From: an uncultured Oscillospiraceae bacterium
GTDB taxonomy: Bacteria > Bacillota > Clostridia > Oscillospirales > Oscillospiraceae
Direction of reading: 5' to 3'
Assembly: GCA_947632175.1 (NCBI GenBank)
Contig: CANROC010000005.1
Coordinates: forward strand, 62,001-126,000
Length of the DNA: 64,000 nt
The notes beneath the pieces were generated by a model that saw nothing but the letters and a program-made list of their open reading frames with translations, was not told where the DNA came from and searched no databases. Shown here in pieces: positions 16,571 to 26,162 of this stretch. Both the position numbers and the translations under genes were made by a program. Positions within the stretch are counted from its first letter, which is position 1. Each line of letters opens with the position of its first letter.

Positions 16571-16977
16571 GCGCCCTCACCTTCCTCGGCCTTGCCAAAC
16601 GGGCCGGCAGACTGGAGTCCGGCGACGACACCGTGAACATGGCCGCCCGCAACCGCAAGGCAAAGCTCATCCTCACCGCCTCGGACGCCGGCAGGAGCTC
16701 CCTCGTCCGGGCGAAAAACTCCGCCGAGGCCGCCAAGTGCCCCGTGGCCGCCGTCCCCTTTACAAAAGAGGAGCTGGGCGCGGCGCTGGGGCGGGACACC
16801 GTGGGCGTCGCGGCCATCACCGACGTGGGCCTGGCCCACGCTTTCGTGGAAAAGCTCCAGGGAGAACAGGGCGGCTTCGAGGCGCTTTTGGAGACGCTGG
16901 CCGCCGAGAACGACCGGGCGCTTCAGCGCCAAAAGGAAAAACGCCGCCACGAGCGGAACGTCAAACGCGGAAAATAA
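16567..16977 (+). CDS. ylxQ: L7Ae-family K-turn-binding protein (YlxQ)
   Basis: A 136-residue L7Ae/L30e/S12e-fold protein with LGLAKRAGRLESGDDTV near the start and KLILTASDAGRSSL in the core, as in YlxQ/RplGA proteins that bind K-turn RNA. A charged C-terminal tail (about 100-136, rich in Arg/Lys/Glu) extends past the usual fold. It overlaps ylxR by four bases (ATGA). Confidence 0.88.
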   Translation: MSALTFLGLAKRAGRLESGDDTVNMAARNRKAKLILTASDAGRSSLVRAKNSAEAAKCPVAAVPFTKEELGAALGRDTVGVAAITDVGLAHAFVEKLQGEQGGFEALLETLAAENDRALQRQKEKRRHERNVKRGK

Positions 16978-17029
16978 AGAAGAAAGCGGACAGCTTCGTA
17001 ATTGAGAACCTGAAAGGATGATCGGATAG

Positions 17030-19390
17030 ATGGCAATCGTAGTAAAGTACAGGGTGCATGAGGTGGCGAAGGACTTCAAGATGACCTCCAAGGTCATCAC
17101 GGAGATCTTGACCAAATACGCCACGACCCCGAAGAATCATATGCAGGTGCTCGAGGACCCGGAGCTGGATGTGATTTTTGAGTACCTGACCCAGCATAAC
17201 CAGATGGCGTCCATCGCGGATGTCTTCGCGGACGTAAAGCCCAAGGAGCCCCCCAAGCCCGCCCCCGCGCCGGCCCCGGAGGCCCCCAAGGCCCAGCCCC
17301 AGGGCGGCCAGGGCGGCCAGAAGCCGGCGGGACAGCCCGCCGCCCAGGGGCAGGCGTCCCAGGCCGCGCCCAAGGCACAGCCCAAGCCGGAGAAGGAGTT
17401 CAAGCCCCGCCCGGAGAAGCAAAAGCGCGTCATCGACACCTCCGGCGTCACCATCAACATCGAGAAGTACGACGAGCGCTTCGACCAGATGGCGGGCGAG
17501 CGGGCCCAGAACATGAAGCGCGGCAAGGAGCAGATCAAGAAGAAGGGCGGCCAACAGCGCCAGAGCCCCGCCCAGGACCGCTCCGCCAAGCGCCGCCAGG
17601 AGGAGCGGGACCGTATGCGCCGCCTCCAGTTCGAGGTGGCGAAAAAGGCCCCGGTGCGCGTCCAGATCCCCGACGAGATCGGCGTCGGCGAGCTGGCCTC
17701 CCGCATGAAGAAGACCGGCGCGGAGGTGGTCAAGCAGCTCATCAAAATGGGCGTCATGGCCTCCCTCTCGGACACCATCGACTACGACACCGCCGCTCTC
17801 GTGGCCATGGAGCTTGGCTGTAAGGTGGAGAAGGAGGTCCACGTCACCATCGAGGAGCGCCTCATCGACGACCGGGCCGACACCGCCGAGGAGCTCAAGC
17901 CCCGTGCCCCCGTGGTGGTGGTCATGGGCCACGTGGACCACGGCAAGACCTCGCTCCTCGACAAGATCCGTTCCACCCACGTGGCGGCGGGCGAGGCCGG
18001 CGGCATCACCCAGCACATCGGCGCGTACAGGGTCATGGTGAACGGCAGTCCCATCACCTTCCTGGACACCCCCGGCCACGAGGCTTTCACCTCCATGCGC
18101 GCCCGGGGCGCCATGGCTACGGACATCGCCATTTTGGTGGTGGCCGCCGACGACGGCATCATGCCCCAGACCATTGAATCCATCAATCACGCGAAAGCGG
18201 CCAAAATACCTATCGTCGTGGCCATCAACAAGATGGACGTCCACGGCGCCAACCCCGACAAGGTCAAGCAGCAGCTCACGGAGTACGACATCGTCCCCGA
18301 GGAGTGGGGCGGGGACACCATCGTGTGCCCCATCTCCGCCAAGACCGGCGAGGGCATCCAGGAGCTTCTGGAAAACCTGGTGGTCCTGGCCGAGGTCCAG
18401 GAGCTCCGCGCCAACCCCGACCGGGAGGCCCGCGGCGTGGTCATCGAGGCGCGGCTTGACAAGGGCCGCGGCCCCATCATGACCGTCCTCGTCCAGAACG
18501 GCACCCTCAAGCAGGGCGACATCATCATCGCCGGCACCGCCGTGGGGCGCGTGCGCACCATGATGAACGACAAGGGCGAGCGCGTCACCGAGGCCGGCCC
18601 CTCCGTCCCCGTGGAGATCGCGGGCATGGGCGAGGTCCCCGCCGCCGGCGACATCTTCAACGCCGTGGCCGACGAGCGCATGGCCCGTGAGCTGGCCGAA
18701 CAGCGGAAAAACAACCAGAAATCCGCCGGCGAGGGTGCCCGGAAGGTCTCCCTGGAGGACCTCTTCGCCCAAATCAAGGAGGGCGAGCTCAAGGAGCTGC
18801 CCATCATCGTCAAGGCCGACGTCCAGGGCTCCGCCGAGGCCATCAAGGCGAGCCTCGAGAAGCTCACCAACGACGAGGTCCGCGTCCGGGTCATCCACTC
18901 CGCCGTGGGCGCGATCTCAGAGTCCGACGTGATGCTGGCCGCCACCTCCGGGGCCATCGTGGTGGGCTTCAACGTCCGCCCGGACAACGCCGCCCGGGAT
19001 TCCGCCGCACGCAGCCACGTGGACATCCGGCTTTACAGCGTCATTTACGACTGCATAGGCGAGGTGGAGGCCGCCATGAAGGGTATGCTGGCCCCCAAGT
19101 TCCGGGAGGTCCAGCTGGGCCACGCCGAGGTCCGGGAGACGTACAAGGTCTCCAAGGTGGGCACCGTCTGCGGCTGTTACGTCCAGGACGGCAAGATCCA
19201 GCGCGGCTGCAAGGTCCGGGTCATCCGGGACAACGTCATCATCTTCGACGGGGAGCTGGCGTCCCTCCGCCGCTTCAAGGACGACGTCCGCGAAGTCGCC
19301 TCCGGCTACGAGTGCGGCATGCAGATCGACAAATTCAACGACGTCAAGGTCGGCGACATCATCGAGTGCTTCGTCATGGAGCAGATATAA
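17030..19390 (+). CDS. infB: Translation initiation factor IF-2
   Basis: A 786-residue IF-2. The N-terminal IF2-N helix region is followed by an Ala/Pro/Gln-rich linker (about 65-125) and a basic segment. The GTPase domain has G1 GHVDHGKTS near residue 300, G3 DTPGHE and G4 NKMD; two beta-barrels and the initiator-tRNA-binding C-terminal domain follow. It positions fMet-tRNA on the 30S subunit. The gap from ylxQ (52 bp) carries GAAGAAAGCGGACA, also seen at the start of element A transcripts. Confidence 0.97.
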   Translation: MAIVVKYRVHEVAKDFKMTSKVITEILTKYATTPKNHMQVLEDPELDVIFEYLTQHNQMASIADVFADVKPKEPPKPAPAPAPEAPKAQPQGGQGGQKPAGQPAAQGQASQAAPKAQPKPEKEFKPRPEKQKRVIDTSGVTINIEKYDERFDQMAGERAQNMKRGKEQIKKKGGQQRQSPAQDRSAKRRQEERDRMRRLQFEVAKKAPVRVQIPDEIGVGELASRMKKTGAEVVKQLIKMGVMASLSDTIDYDTAALVAMELGCKVEKEVHVTIEERLIDDRADTAEELKPRAPVVVVMGHVDHGKTSLLDKIRSTHVAAGEAGGITQHIGAYRVMVNGSPITFLDTPGHEAFTSMRARGAMATDIAILVVAADDGIMPQTIESINHAKAAKIPIVVAINKMDVHGANPDKVKQQLTEYDIVPEEWGGDTIVCPISAKTGEGIQELLENLVVLAEVQELRANPDREARGVVIEARLDKGRGPIMTVLVQNGTLKQGDIIIAGTAVGRVRTMMNDKGERVTEAGPSVPVEIAGMGEVPAAGDIFNAVADERMARELAEQRKNNQKSAGEGARKVSLEDLFAQIKEGELKELPIIVKADVQGSAEAIKASLEKLTNDEVRVRVIHSAVGAISESDVMLAATSGAIVVGFNVRPDNAARDSAARSHVDIRLYSVIYDCIGEVEAAMKGMLAPKFREVQLGHAEVRETYKVSKVGTVCGCYVQDGKIQRGCKVRVIRDNVIIFDGELASLRRFKDDVREVASGYECGMQIDKFNDVKVGDIIECFVMEQI

Positions 19391-19398
19391 CGAACCAC

Positions 19399-19433
19399 AA
19401 TATTTTTCCAAGGGTCCCCCTTGGAAAAATATT
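19399..19433. terminator. Perfect hairpin after infB
   Basis: AATATTTTTCCAAGGG and its exact complement surround loop TCC, followed by a short T-rich run. It is symmetric in both directions and may partly terminate or protect the infB message before the next gene. Confidence 0.6.
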
Positions 19434-19455
19434 TTATGGGGGAAAGGAGAGACAC

Positions 19456-19902
19456 ATGAGCCGCGTCCTTCTGCTTGCCGCCGAGAAGCCGCTGCCGCTT
19501 TGGAAGCCGCTTGGTACGCGGACCTCGTCCGGCGGGGGCGTTACCGTCGCCGCACCGGGATTTTCGGTGTCGGAGCACACATACTATCAAGCGGCGGTGG
19601 AGGCGCTGGGCTTTGCGATGATGCCCTTCCAGGCCGAGATGGACCTTATTGCCTGTGAGGACGATTTTCGCTGTCTCACGGCGTATATCCGCGAAAGCTT
19701 CTCCCCCGGCGAGGCGCTGGAGCTCTGGTCCCTCTGGGTGGGGGACGGCGGCGGGGAGCGGCCCCGGGTTTGCCGTTGCGCCCTCCGGGAGTTGGACATG
19801 AAGACTCTGCGCTTTCTCTGCGAACCTCAGTACGAGCCTGATTACACCGGGGACTTTCCGGAGGGGCTCATATCCCAGATTTGTCTGACCGTCACGGTCT
19901 GA
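19456..19902 (+). CDS. Conserved-position protein of unknown function
   Basis: A 148-residue protein starting after GGAAAGGAGA. I recognise no family. It is soluble, with five or more Cys (for example FRCLT, RVCRCALREL and FLCEP), no signal peptide, and a beta-rich pattern. It lies between infB and rbfA, 66 bp after one and 14 bp before the other, so it is probably cotranscribed with translation genes. A role in translation or RNA work is only suggested by position. Confidence 0.75.
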   Translation: MSRVLLLAAEKPLPLWKPLGTRTSSGGGVTVAAPGFSVSEHTYYQAAVEALGFAMMPFQAEMDLIACEDDFRCLTAYIRESFSPGEALELWSLWVGDGGGERPRVCRCALRELDMKTLRFLCEPQYEPDYTGDFPEGLISQICLTVTV

Positions 19903-19916
19903 AAGGAAAAGATAGT

Positions 19917-20291
19917 ATGCCATCCAATCATTTGAATCGCATAAACGAGGACATTCGCCTCTGCATGGACAAGCTTTTGCGGGAGGTGAAGGACCCCCGC
20001 ATCCACCAGGGGCTTCTCTCCGTCACGGCCTGCGAGGCCACGGGGGACCTTAAATATTGCAAGGTCTATCTGAGCGTCCTGGGGCTGGAGGACGAAAAAT
20101 CCCTGAAGCAGGGCCTCAAGTCCGCCTCCGGCTGGCTGCGGCGGGAGCTGGGCCAGCGCCTCCGCCTGCGCAACACCCCGGAGCTCACCTTTATTCTGGA
20201 CCGCTCCATCGAGGAGGGGGCGCACATCAACTCCATCCTGGCGTCTCTGGACATCAAGCCCGAGGAGGAGACAGACGATGACGCTGACTGA
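19917..20291 (+). CDS. rbfA: Ribosome-binding factor A
   Basis: A 124-residue RbfA, a KH-fold 30S maturation factor. It begins HLNRINEDIRLCMDKLLREV followed by KDPRI and contains CEATGDLKYCKVYLSVLG and LRLRNTPELTFILDRSIEEG, all family-typical. The ATG at 19917 follows AAAGGAAAA. It overlaps nrnA by 14 bp. Confidence 0.93.
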   Translation: MPSNHLNRINEDIRLCMDKLLREVKDPRIHQGLLSVTACEATGDLKYCKVYLSVLGLEDEKSLKQGLKSASGWLRRELGQRLRLRNTPELTFILDRSIEEGAHINSILASLDIKPEEETDDDAD

Positions 20292-21219
20292 GGCCGCCTC
20301 GTGGCTTTCCGGGCACGACGGCTATCTTCTCCTGACCCACACCCGCCCCGACGGGGACACCCTGGGGTCCGCCGCCGCGCTGTGCTCGGCCCTGCGGCGG
20401 ACAGGGAAGACCGCCTGGTTGTTCCCAAATCCCGAGGTGACGGAGAAATTTTCCCCCTTTTTGGCCCCCTTTTGGGCCGAAAAGGGGTTTGTCCCCAACT
20501 ATGTGATCAGCGTGGACATCGCCTCCCCCGGCCTTTTCCCCGCGGGCTTTGAGGGGCGCGTGGACCTGGCCGTGGACCATCACCCCTCCAACACCGGCTT
20601 CGCGGCGCAAACCCTCTTGGACGACAAGGCCGCCGCCTGCGGCCAAATCGTGCTGGAGCTCGTGGAGCTCCTGGCCGGCGGGCCCACTAAGACGGAGGCG
20701 GACCTCCTCTACATCGCCGTCAGCACCGACACCGGCTGCTTCCAGTACGCCAACGTGACGGAGGAGACGTTTTCAGCCGCCGCGAAGCTCGCCCACGCCG
20801 GGGCCGACACGGCGGGCCTCTCCCGGCTCTTCTTCCGCACCTTCTCCCGGGCGCGCCTTGCGCTGGAGGGGGCGGTCTACGCGGGTCTCCGCACCTTCCA
20901 CAACGGCGAGATCGTGGCCAACCTCGTGACCCTGGACATGGTGAAAAAGGCCGGCGTCACGGAAAACGACATGGACGACCTGGCCGCCCTGGCCGGCAAG
21001 CTGGAGGGCCACCAGGTCAGCGTCACCGTCCGCGAAAACCCCAACGGCACCAGCCGCGTCTCCCTCCGCTCGGGACAGCGCGTCAACGTCTCCGAAATCG
21101 CGAAGCACTTCGGCGGCGGCGGCCACGCCATGGCCGCGGGATGCACCGTCAAGGCGCCCCCGGAGGAGACGTTAGCGGCCCTCCTGCCGCTTATCGAGGG
21201 GGAGCTGGAGAGGAACTGA
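20278..21219 (+). CDS. nrnA: DHH/DHHA1 phosphoesterase, NrnA-type nanoRNase/pAp phosphatase
   Basis: A 313-residue DHH phosphoesterase. Motifs visible are LLTHTRPDGDTLGS (motif I), the VDHHPSN triad (DHH motif) and STDTGCFQY. The C-terminal DHHA1 domain ends in FGGGGHAMAAGC. NrnA degrades very short RNAs and converts pAp to AMP. It follows rbfA as in many Firmicutes and overlaps it. Confidence 0.92.
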   Translation: MTLTEAASWLSGHDGYLLLTHTRPDGDTLGSAAALCSALRRTGKTAWLFPNPEVTEKFSPFLAPFWAEKGFVPNYVISVDIASPGLFPAGFEGRVDLAVDHHPSNTGFAAQTLLDDKAAACGQIVLELVELLAGGPTKTEADLLYIAVSTDTGCFQYANVTEETFSAAAKLAHAGADTAGLSRLFFRTFSRARLALEGAVYAGLRTFHNGEIVANLVTLDMVKKAGVTENDMDDLAALAGKLEGHQVSVTVRENPNGTSRVSLRSGQRVNVSEIAKHFGGGGHAMAAGCTVKAPPEETLAALLPLIEGELERN

Positions 21220-21224
21220 GCGGC

Positions 21225-21610
21225 GGCAAGGAAAAGGTTTGCGCCTGCGGCGCGCAAAAAGCCCCTCCCTCCGGGAGGAGTGGCCGAGCGAAGCGACGGC
21301 CAGGGTGGGGACGACTATCAGACCGCTCAGAAACTCGGACCCACCCCCTGCCCCCTCCCAGGGGGAGGGGCAACCGTCCCGCAACCGCGCACGGGCGGAC
21401 ACATGGGTCCGCCCCTACAGGGAATGTGGAAGGTTATCCCATTCAACCAACACCGGAGGTCATCGAAACGTGGGCCGCTGTGGGCAGCGGCCCGTACGGC
21501 GGGAGAACCCTTCCGCCTCGCTTCGCTCGCCACCTCCCCCAGGGGGGAGGTTATTAAGCTCCCCCCCTGGGGGAGCTGTCGAGCGTAGCGAGACTGAGGG
21601 GTCCCCATCA
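21225..21610. repeat. REP-like palindrome mosaic, block 5
   Basis: It contains CTCCCGGGAGGAG-like units, GGGCGGACACATGGGTCCGCC, a linker with GTTGAATGGGATAAC in inverse, and CACCTCCCCCAGGGGGGAGG with GCTCCCCCCCTGGGGGAGC. No gene is visible between nrnA and truB. Confidence 0.8.
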
Positions 21611-21623
21611 CAATACTTTACTA

Positions 21624-21655
21624 TACTGAAATGTTCCACGTGGAACATTTCAGTA
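21624..21655. other. Candidate parS centromere site within a 32-bp perfect palindrome
   Basis: The core TGTTCCACGTGGAACA (21632-21647) fits the ParB/Spo0J site parS (TGTTNCACGTGAAACA type, 14-15 of 16 positions). The palindrome extends a further eight bases on each side (TACTGAAA/TTTCAGTA). It has no T-run and sits between nrnA and truB. parS sites cluster near the chromosome origin. Confidence 0.7.
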
Positions 21656-21699
21656 AGCTAAAGCAAAATAACATCCCACTCCCCTGACTGGAGGCGCTT

Positions 21700-22572
21700 A
21701 TGAACGGCATTATCATCATCGACAAGCCCGCCGGGTGGACGAGCCAGGACGTGTGCGCCAAGCTGCGGGGGGTGTTTCACGAGAAGCGTATTGGGCACTC
21801 GGGGACGCTGGACCCCATGGCCACCGGGGTGCTGCCCGTCTTCGTGGGGCGGGCGACGCGGGCGGTGGAGTTTGCGGAGAACGACCGCAAGCGCTACCTG
21901 GCCGCCCTGCGGCTGGGGGTCGTCACGGACACGCAGGACGTCACCGGCACGGCGCTGGAGACGCGGTCCGTGACGGTCTCCGAGGCGCAGGTCCTGGCGG
22001 TTTTGCCGGGCTTTACCGGGCCTCTCCGGCAGGTGCCGCCCATGTATTCCGCGGTGAAGGTCGGGGGCAGGAAGCTCTACGAGCTTGCGCGGCGGGGCCG
22101 GAGCGTGGAGCGGCCGGCGCGGCAAATCGAGATATTCTCCCTCGCCCTCACCGGGCGGGACGGGGAGGACTATCTGCTGGACGTCGAGTGCTCCAAGGGC
22201 ACGTATATACGGACGCTGTGCCATGACATCGGCCAGCGTCTGGGGTGCGGGGCGTGCATGGCCGCCCTGCGGCGGACGCGCGCCGGGGCCTTCGGCCTGG
22301 AGGACGCCTGTTCTCTGGAGGCGGTGGTCGCCGCCGGGGAGCAGGGCCGCGCTGGGGCGCTTCTGCGCCCGGTGGACAGCCTCTTCGCCGCACTCCCCGC
22401 CGTCACGCTGGACGGGGCGCGGGAGCGGAAATGCCGGTGCGGGAATGAGTTTCCGCTGGACGCGGCCGACGGGGAGTACCGCGTCTATGGCGAAAGCGGC
22501 GAATTTTTGATGGTGGGCCGGGCCCAAGGGGGCCGGATGACCACCGTCAAGAGCTTTTTTGAGGTGGTTTGA
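21700..22572 (+). CDS. truB: tRNA pseudouridine-55 synthase
   Basis: A 290-residue TruB that makes pseudouridine 55 in tRNA. The start MNGIIIIDKPAGWTSQDV and the catalytic motif HSGTLDPMATGVL, with the nucleophilic Asp, are clear; VKVGGRKLYELARRG follows. The C-terminal part is PUA-like. The ATG follows GACTGGAGGCG. It is joined to ribF. Confidence 0.95.
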   Translation: MNGIIIIDKPAGWTSQDVCAKLRGVFHEKRIGHSGTLDPMATGVLPVFVGRATRAVEFAENDRKRYLAALRLGVVTDTQDVTGTALETRSVTVSEAQVLAVLPGFTGPLRQVPPMYSAVKVGGRKLYELARRGRSVERPARQIEIFSLALTGRDGEDYLLDVECSKGTYIRTLCHDIGQRLGCGACMAALRRTRAGAFGLEDACSLEAVVAAGEQGRAGALLRPVDSLFAALPAVTLDGARERKCRCGNEFPLDAADGEYRVYGESGEFLMVGRAQGGRMTTVKSFFEVV

Positions 22573-23511
22573 GTGGAAAAAGGACGGCGGGTCATCGCCC
22601 TGGGATTTTTCGACGGGGTGCATCTGGGCCACGGGGCGCTTTTGAAGGCGGCCTCCGAGCTGGCGGAGCGGTACGGCGTGGAGCCGGCGGTCATCTCCTT
22701 TGACACGCCCCCCGGCAAGGCCATCGGCGGCGTGCCGGTGCCCATGATTAACTCCCCCCTGGACCGGGCGGACCTGATGCGGCGGCTCTACGGCATCGAC
22801 GACCTCATCTTCCTCCACTTTGACGCGGAGCTGCGGCACATGGCCTGGGACCGGTTCGTGGAGTGGCTGAAGAGCGACTTCGGCGCGGTCTGCCTGGTGG
22901 CGGGATACGACTTCCGCTTCGGCTACAAGGGCGCGGGGAACGCGGACCTTTTGGCCCAAAAATGCCGGGAGCTGGGGCTGGGATGCCACATCGTCCCGCC
23001 GGTGCTGGCCGGCGGCGAGCCCGTCAGCTCCACCCGCATCCGGGCGCTGCTCACCGAGGGGCGCTGCCGGGAGGCCGGGGAGCTTCTGGGCCACCGGCAC
23101 ATCCTCACCGACACCGTCCAGAGCGGCTACCGCTTCGGCCGGACCCTGGGCACGCCCACCATCAACATGCGCTTTGCCGAGGGCGTCCTGGACCCCCGCC
23201 ACGGCGTCTACATCGCCGAGGCCCACATCCTGGCCACCGGCGAGCGGTTCCCGGCGGTGACCAACATCGGCGTCCGCCCCACCGTAGGCGGCGAGAGCGC
23301 CGTCACCGTGGAGAGCCACCTTTTGGGCGTGGACCGGAACCTCTACGGCCAGCCCATCCGTGTGGAGTTCTACCGCTTTTTGCGGGACGAGATCAAATTC
23401 GACCGCATCGAGGACCTGCGCGACCAGATCCGCTCCGACGCCGCCCGGACCCTCCGTTTCTTCGACCGCCACCCCATCGACCCCTTTGATTACCCGGAGT
23501 GGAGGCGGTGA
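22573..23511 (+). CDS. ribF: Bifunctional riboflavin kinase / FAD synthetase
   Basis: A 312-residue RibF. The N-terminal FAD synthetase domain opens VIALGFFDGVHLGHGALLK, carrying the nucleotidyltransferase HLGH motif, and has VAGYDFRFGYKGAGN. The C-terminal kinase domain has FGRTLGTPTINMRF and NIGVRPTVGG. It makes FMN and FAD. The start is a GTG directly after the truB stop, with GAGGTGG just before it. Confidence 0.95.
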   Translation: MEKGRRVIALGFFDGVHLGHGALLKAASELAERYGVEPAVISFDTPPGKAIGGVPVPMINSPLDRADLMRRLYGIDDLIFLHFDAELRHMAWDRFVEWLKSDFGAVCLVAGYDFRFGYKGAGNADLLAQKCRELGLGCHIVPPVLAGGEPVSSTRIRALLTEGRCREAGELLGHRHILTDTVQSGYRFGRTLGTPTINMRFAEGVLDPRHGVYIAEAHILATGERFPAVTNIGVRPTVGGESAVTVESHLLGVDRNLYGQPIRVEFYRFLRDEIKFDRIEDLRDQIRSDAARTLRFFDRHPIDPFDYPEWRR

Positions 23512-23514
23512 CGG

Positions 23515-24490
23515 GGCGTTTTGCCGGAGCCGCTCTGTCATCCCACGCTCGCTTCCCCCCTGCCCCCCTCCTACGAGGAGGGGGCTTAAAAAGGATGCGC
23601 CGCTTTGCGGCGCAATTTTTTTATAAAGGCGGCGCGAAGCGCCGCAACCTTATTCCCTCGACCCCTTTTTCGGAAAAAGGGGTGCCGCCGCGGCGGCGGG
23701 GTATTCGAGCCCGTGGGGCGTAACTGATGTTTCCGGTAAACGAGACATACTGCGTGCGGGCCGCCAAGAGTGGCGGCCCCTACAAGGTACGTTGACGGAA
23801 CCGGTTCGACAAATCGCGCACCGTCCCCGTCTCGGAGCCCCCTCCTCGTAGGAGGGGGGGCAGGGGGGCAGCGAGCGTTGGATAACAGAGCGGTTCCGAT
23901 AAAACAAATCCGCCCTATTTACGCCGTAGGGTCGCCGTCCCCGGCGACCCGCGTTCCGATAACCTCCCATGTCGGTTGAATGGGATAACCTCCCATATCC
24001 CCCGTAGGGGCGGACCCATGTGTCCGCCCGTGCCACGTTGCGGGGCGGGGACGGGTCCGATAAAACGGAAATTGGCGGTTTTCGAATGGGCGGGTCGCCG
24101 GGGACGGCGACCCCTACGGCGGATTACGCAGGCTGGCAAAATAGACGCCCCCACCCTGCCCATCGCGACCCTCGGGCACACCTCCCGGAGGGAGGGGCAA
24201 AAAAGGTGCGTTGTCGGAACCGGTTCGAAAAATCGCGCCCGCCCCCGTCCCGGAGCCCCCTCCTCGTAGGAGGGGGGCAGGGGGGCAGCGAGCGTGGGAT
24301 GACAGAACGGTTCCGGTAAAAACAAATCCGCTCCAATTACGCCGTAGGGGCCGCCACATCTCCGCGCTAAGAGCCGCCGCGTCGCGGCGGTTGCGCTTGT
24401 GATGCGCGCCTGCGGGCGCAGTCCTGGCGGCCCGCGTTGTCGTTTCGGATTGTCTCCCGATGAACGCCGTAGGGGTCGCTGAGGACGGCG
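23515..24490. repeat. REP-like palindrome mosaic, block 6
   Basis: Almost 1 kb with no gene. The order of units closely repeats block 3: CCCCTCCTACGAGGAGGGGG, GGGGTATTCGAGCCCGTGGG, GTAGGGTCGCCGTCCCCGGC, GTAGGGGCGGACCCATGTGT, the CGCCCCCACCCTGCCC module, CCCCCTCCTCGTAGGAGGGG and a GCCGCCGCGTCGCGGCGG module. This suggests block duplication. Confidence 0.85.
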
Positions 24491-24518
24491 ACCCATACAT
24501 ATTTATGCTTAAAAATAC

Positions 24519-24547
24519 TTGACAAATAGGTTAAAATGTGGTATAAT
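24519..24547 (+). promoter_or_regulatory. Element A-type promoter standing alone, antisense to the CAP-SLH gene
   Basis: TTGACA, 17 bp and TATAAT with extended TGTGG, the upstream AAAAATAC and downstream ACGC match the element A promoters. No element body follows. Transcription would start about ten bases before the stop codon of the convergent gene and run antisense into it. Confidence 0.75.
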
Positions 24548-24563
24548 ACGCTTAGCTGATAAA

Positions 24564-26150
24564 TCAGGAGAGGAAGCCGCGGTCGTGGGCGCGTTGGACG
24601 AGGGCGGCGAGCTGGACGCGCTGGGTGTTGGCGGAGGGGAGGAGACGGCCGGAGTCGCCGGTGAGGATCGTGTTGTCCACGGCCCAGGCCAGGGCCTCAC
24701 GGTAGGTGGGGGCGACCTCATTGGCATCGGGCCAGGTCGCGAGGACCGCCTCGTCGGCGGCGGGTTGGCCGGCCACGCACCAGAGCATCCAGATAAGCTC
24801 CTGGCGGGGGATACCGTCGGTGCCGTCGGTGCTCCCGGTGAGGCCGTTGGCGCGGCCCCAGGTCATGCCGGGGCGCATCCAGTCGTTGGGAACGGCGGGG
24901 TCAAAGGAGGTGTCCACGCCGCACAGACGCGCCATGACGGTGAGGGCGGTGCCCAAGTCCACATCGAGGTTGGGCTGGAAGATGTTGGTCCCCGTGCCGT
25001 TCATCACGCCATGGGCCAGGGCGAAGCGGACGGGCTCCAGCATCCACGCCTGGTCAAGGTCGGTAAAGCGGGAGACGTCCTGGGCGCGGATGGCCTCCTG
25101 AAGGTCGAAGAAAGTCACGGTGTAGGAGAAGCTCCCGTCCGCGCCGGAGGCGGTTTTGAGGCCGGAGACGGTGACGGTGTAGCTGCCCTCATAGGGGCCG
25201 CTGTGATCCGGGCGGAAGATGATGCAGTTGGGCACGCCGTAGCCGCTTGTCTCCACGTTGAAGTAGGCGCCGGACTCCCTGACGGAGTTGTCCTTCCCGG
25301 AGAGGGTCCAGGTCTCGCCCTCAAGCTCGCCGGTGACGGTGACGGTGACGTCGTCCGGGGAGGGCGCGGCGAATTTTTGGGGATTGAGGGTGACGCTCCA
25401 GGCCGTGCCGTCCTGGAAAAACCCCTCATCCGTGGGAAAATTCCCGGAGGCGGGCCAGGCGATGAAGTCATAATCCCCCGCGGCGGCGCTGCGGTCAAAG
25501 GCGTACATGGCGGTGTAGGTCCCGAAGCCGGGGCGCTGGCAGAAGCCAAAGCCCGTATAGGCCATGGCCGGGTTCAGGGCCCAGCGGCGGTGGCCGAGGC
25601 GGTCGATGTTGCTGGTGTCCGTGTCGTCGATCCACAGGTCCACGGAGGAGGCCAGGTCAGAGTCCATGGCGGAGTACCAGGCGATGTTGGACCTGCCCGC
25701 GCCGGTCTGCCCGTCGGCGTTGACGGAGGAGGCAAGACCGGGGACCGTGCCGGGGGTGTGGGTCAGCTGGCCCAAAAGGGCGTCGGTGTACGCCGCCGCC
25801 TGGGCAAGCCTGGTGTAGTCGTCCCGGAGGGCCACGGGGGCGAGGCCCGCCAGCGCCCGCAGGTCGTTGAGACGCTTCAGCGCGGCGTCGAGGTGGGACC
25901 GGGAGGGCGCGCCCGCGTCCTCGTAGGGGGCGGTGAGGTCCGGGGCGGAGGCGTAGAGGTCGCCGGGGTCCACGGGGGCCTCCTCGGCGAAGAGCCGGGC
26001 GATCTCGGGGACGGTCAGCTTTTTGGAGCCGGCAAGGCCGCTCTCCAGTACCCGGACGCCGTTTGCGGCGCGGGCGGGCAGTGCCGGCGTCAGCGCCAGG
26101 ACCAGCGTCAAGGCCAGCGCGAGGGCCGCGAATCTGACGGACTTTTTCAT
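24564..26150 (-). CDS. Secreted CAP (SCP-like) protein with SLH anchor
   Basis: A 528-residue exported protein. It has an N-terminal signal peptide (about 1-28, cleavage near ARA-AN) and a CAP/SCP domain about 88-235 (LNDLRALAGLAPVALRDDYT, QLTHTPGT, LGHRRWALNP). A beta-rich middle part and three SLH-type repeats near the C-terminus (FALAHGVMNGTGTNIFQP, AWAVDNTILTGDSGRLLPS) follow. SLH repeats bind cell-wall polymers, so it should sit on the surface. CAP proteins have varied roles; this one is unassigned. Its 3' end faces a strong antisense promoter. Confidence 0.85.
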   Translation of the reverse strand: MKKSVRFAALALALTLVLALTPALPARAANGVRVLESGLAGSKKLTVPEIARLFAEEAPVDPGDLYASAPDLTAPYEDAGAPSRSHLDAALKRLNDLRALAGLAPVALRDDYTRLAQAAAYTDALLGQLTHTPGTVPGLASSVNADGQTGAGRSNIAWYSAMDSDLASSVDLWIDDTDTSNIDRLGHRRWALNPAMAYTGFGFCQRPGFGTYTAMYAFDRSAAAGDYDFIAWPASGNFPTDEGFFQDGTAWSVTLNPQKFAAPSPDDVTVTVTGELEGETWTLSGKDNSVRESGAYFNVETSGYGVPNCIIFRPDHSGPYEGSYTVTVSGLKTASGADGSFSYTVTFFDLQEAIRAQDVSRFTDLDQAWMLEPVRFALAHGVMNGTGTNIFQPNLDVDLGTALTVMARLCGVDTSFDPAVPNDWMRPGMTWGRANGLTGSTDGTDGIPRQELIWMLWCVAGQPAADEAVLATWPDANEVAPTYREALAWAVDNTILTGDSGRLLPSANTQRVQLAALVQRAHDRGFLS

Positions 26151-26162
26151 GTGTAAGCCTCC

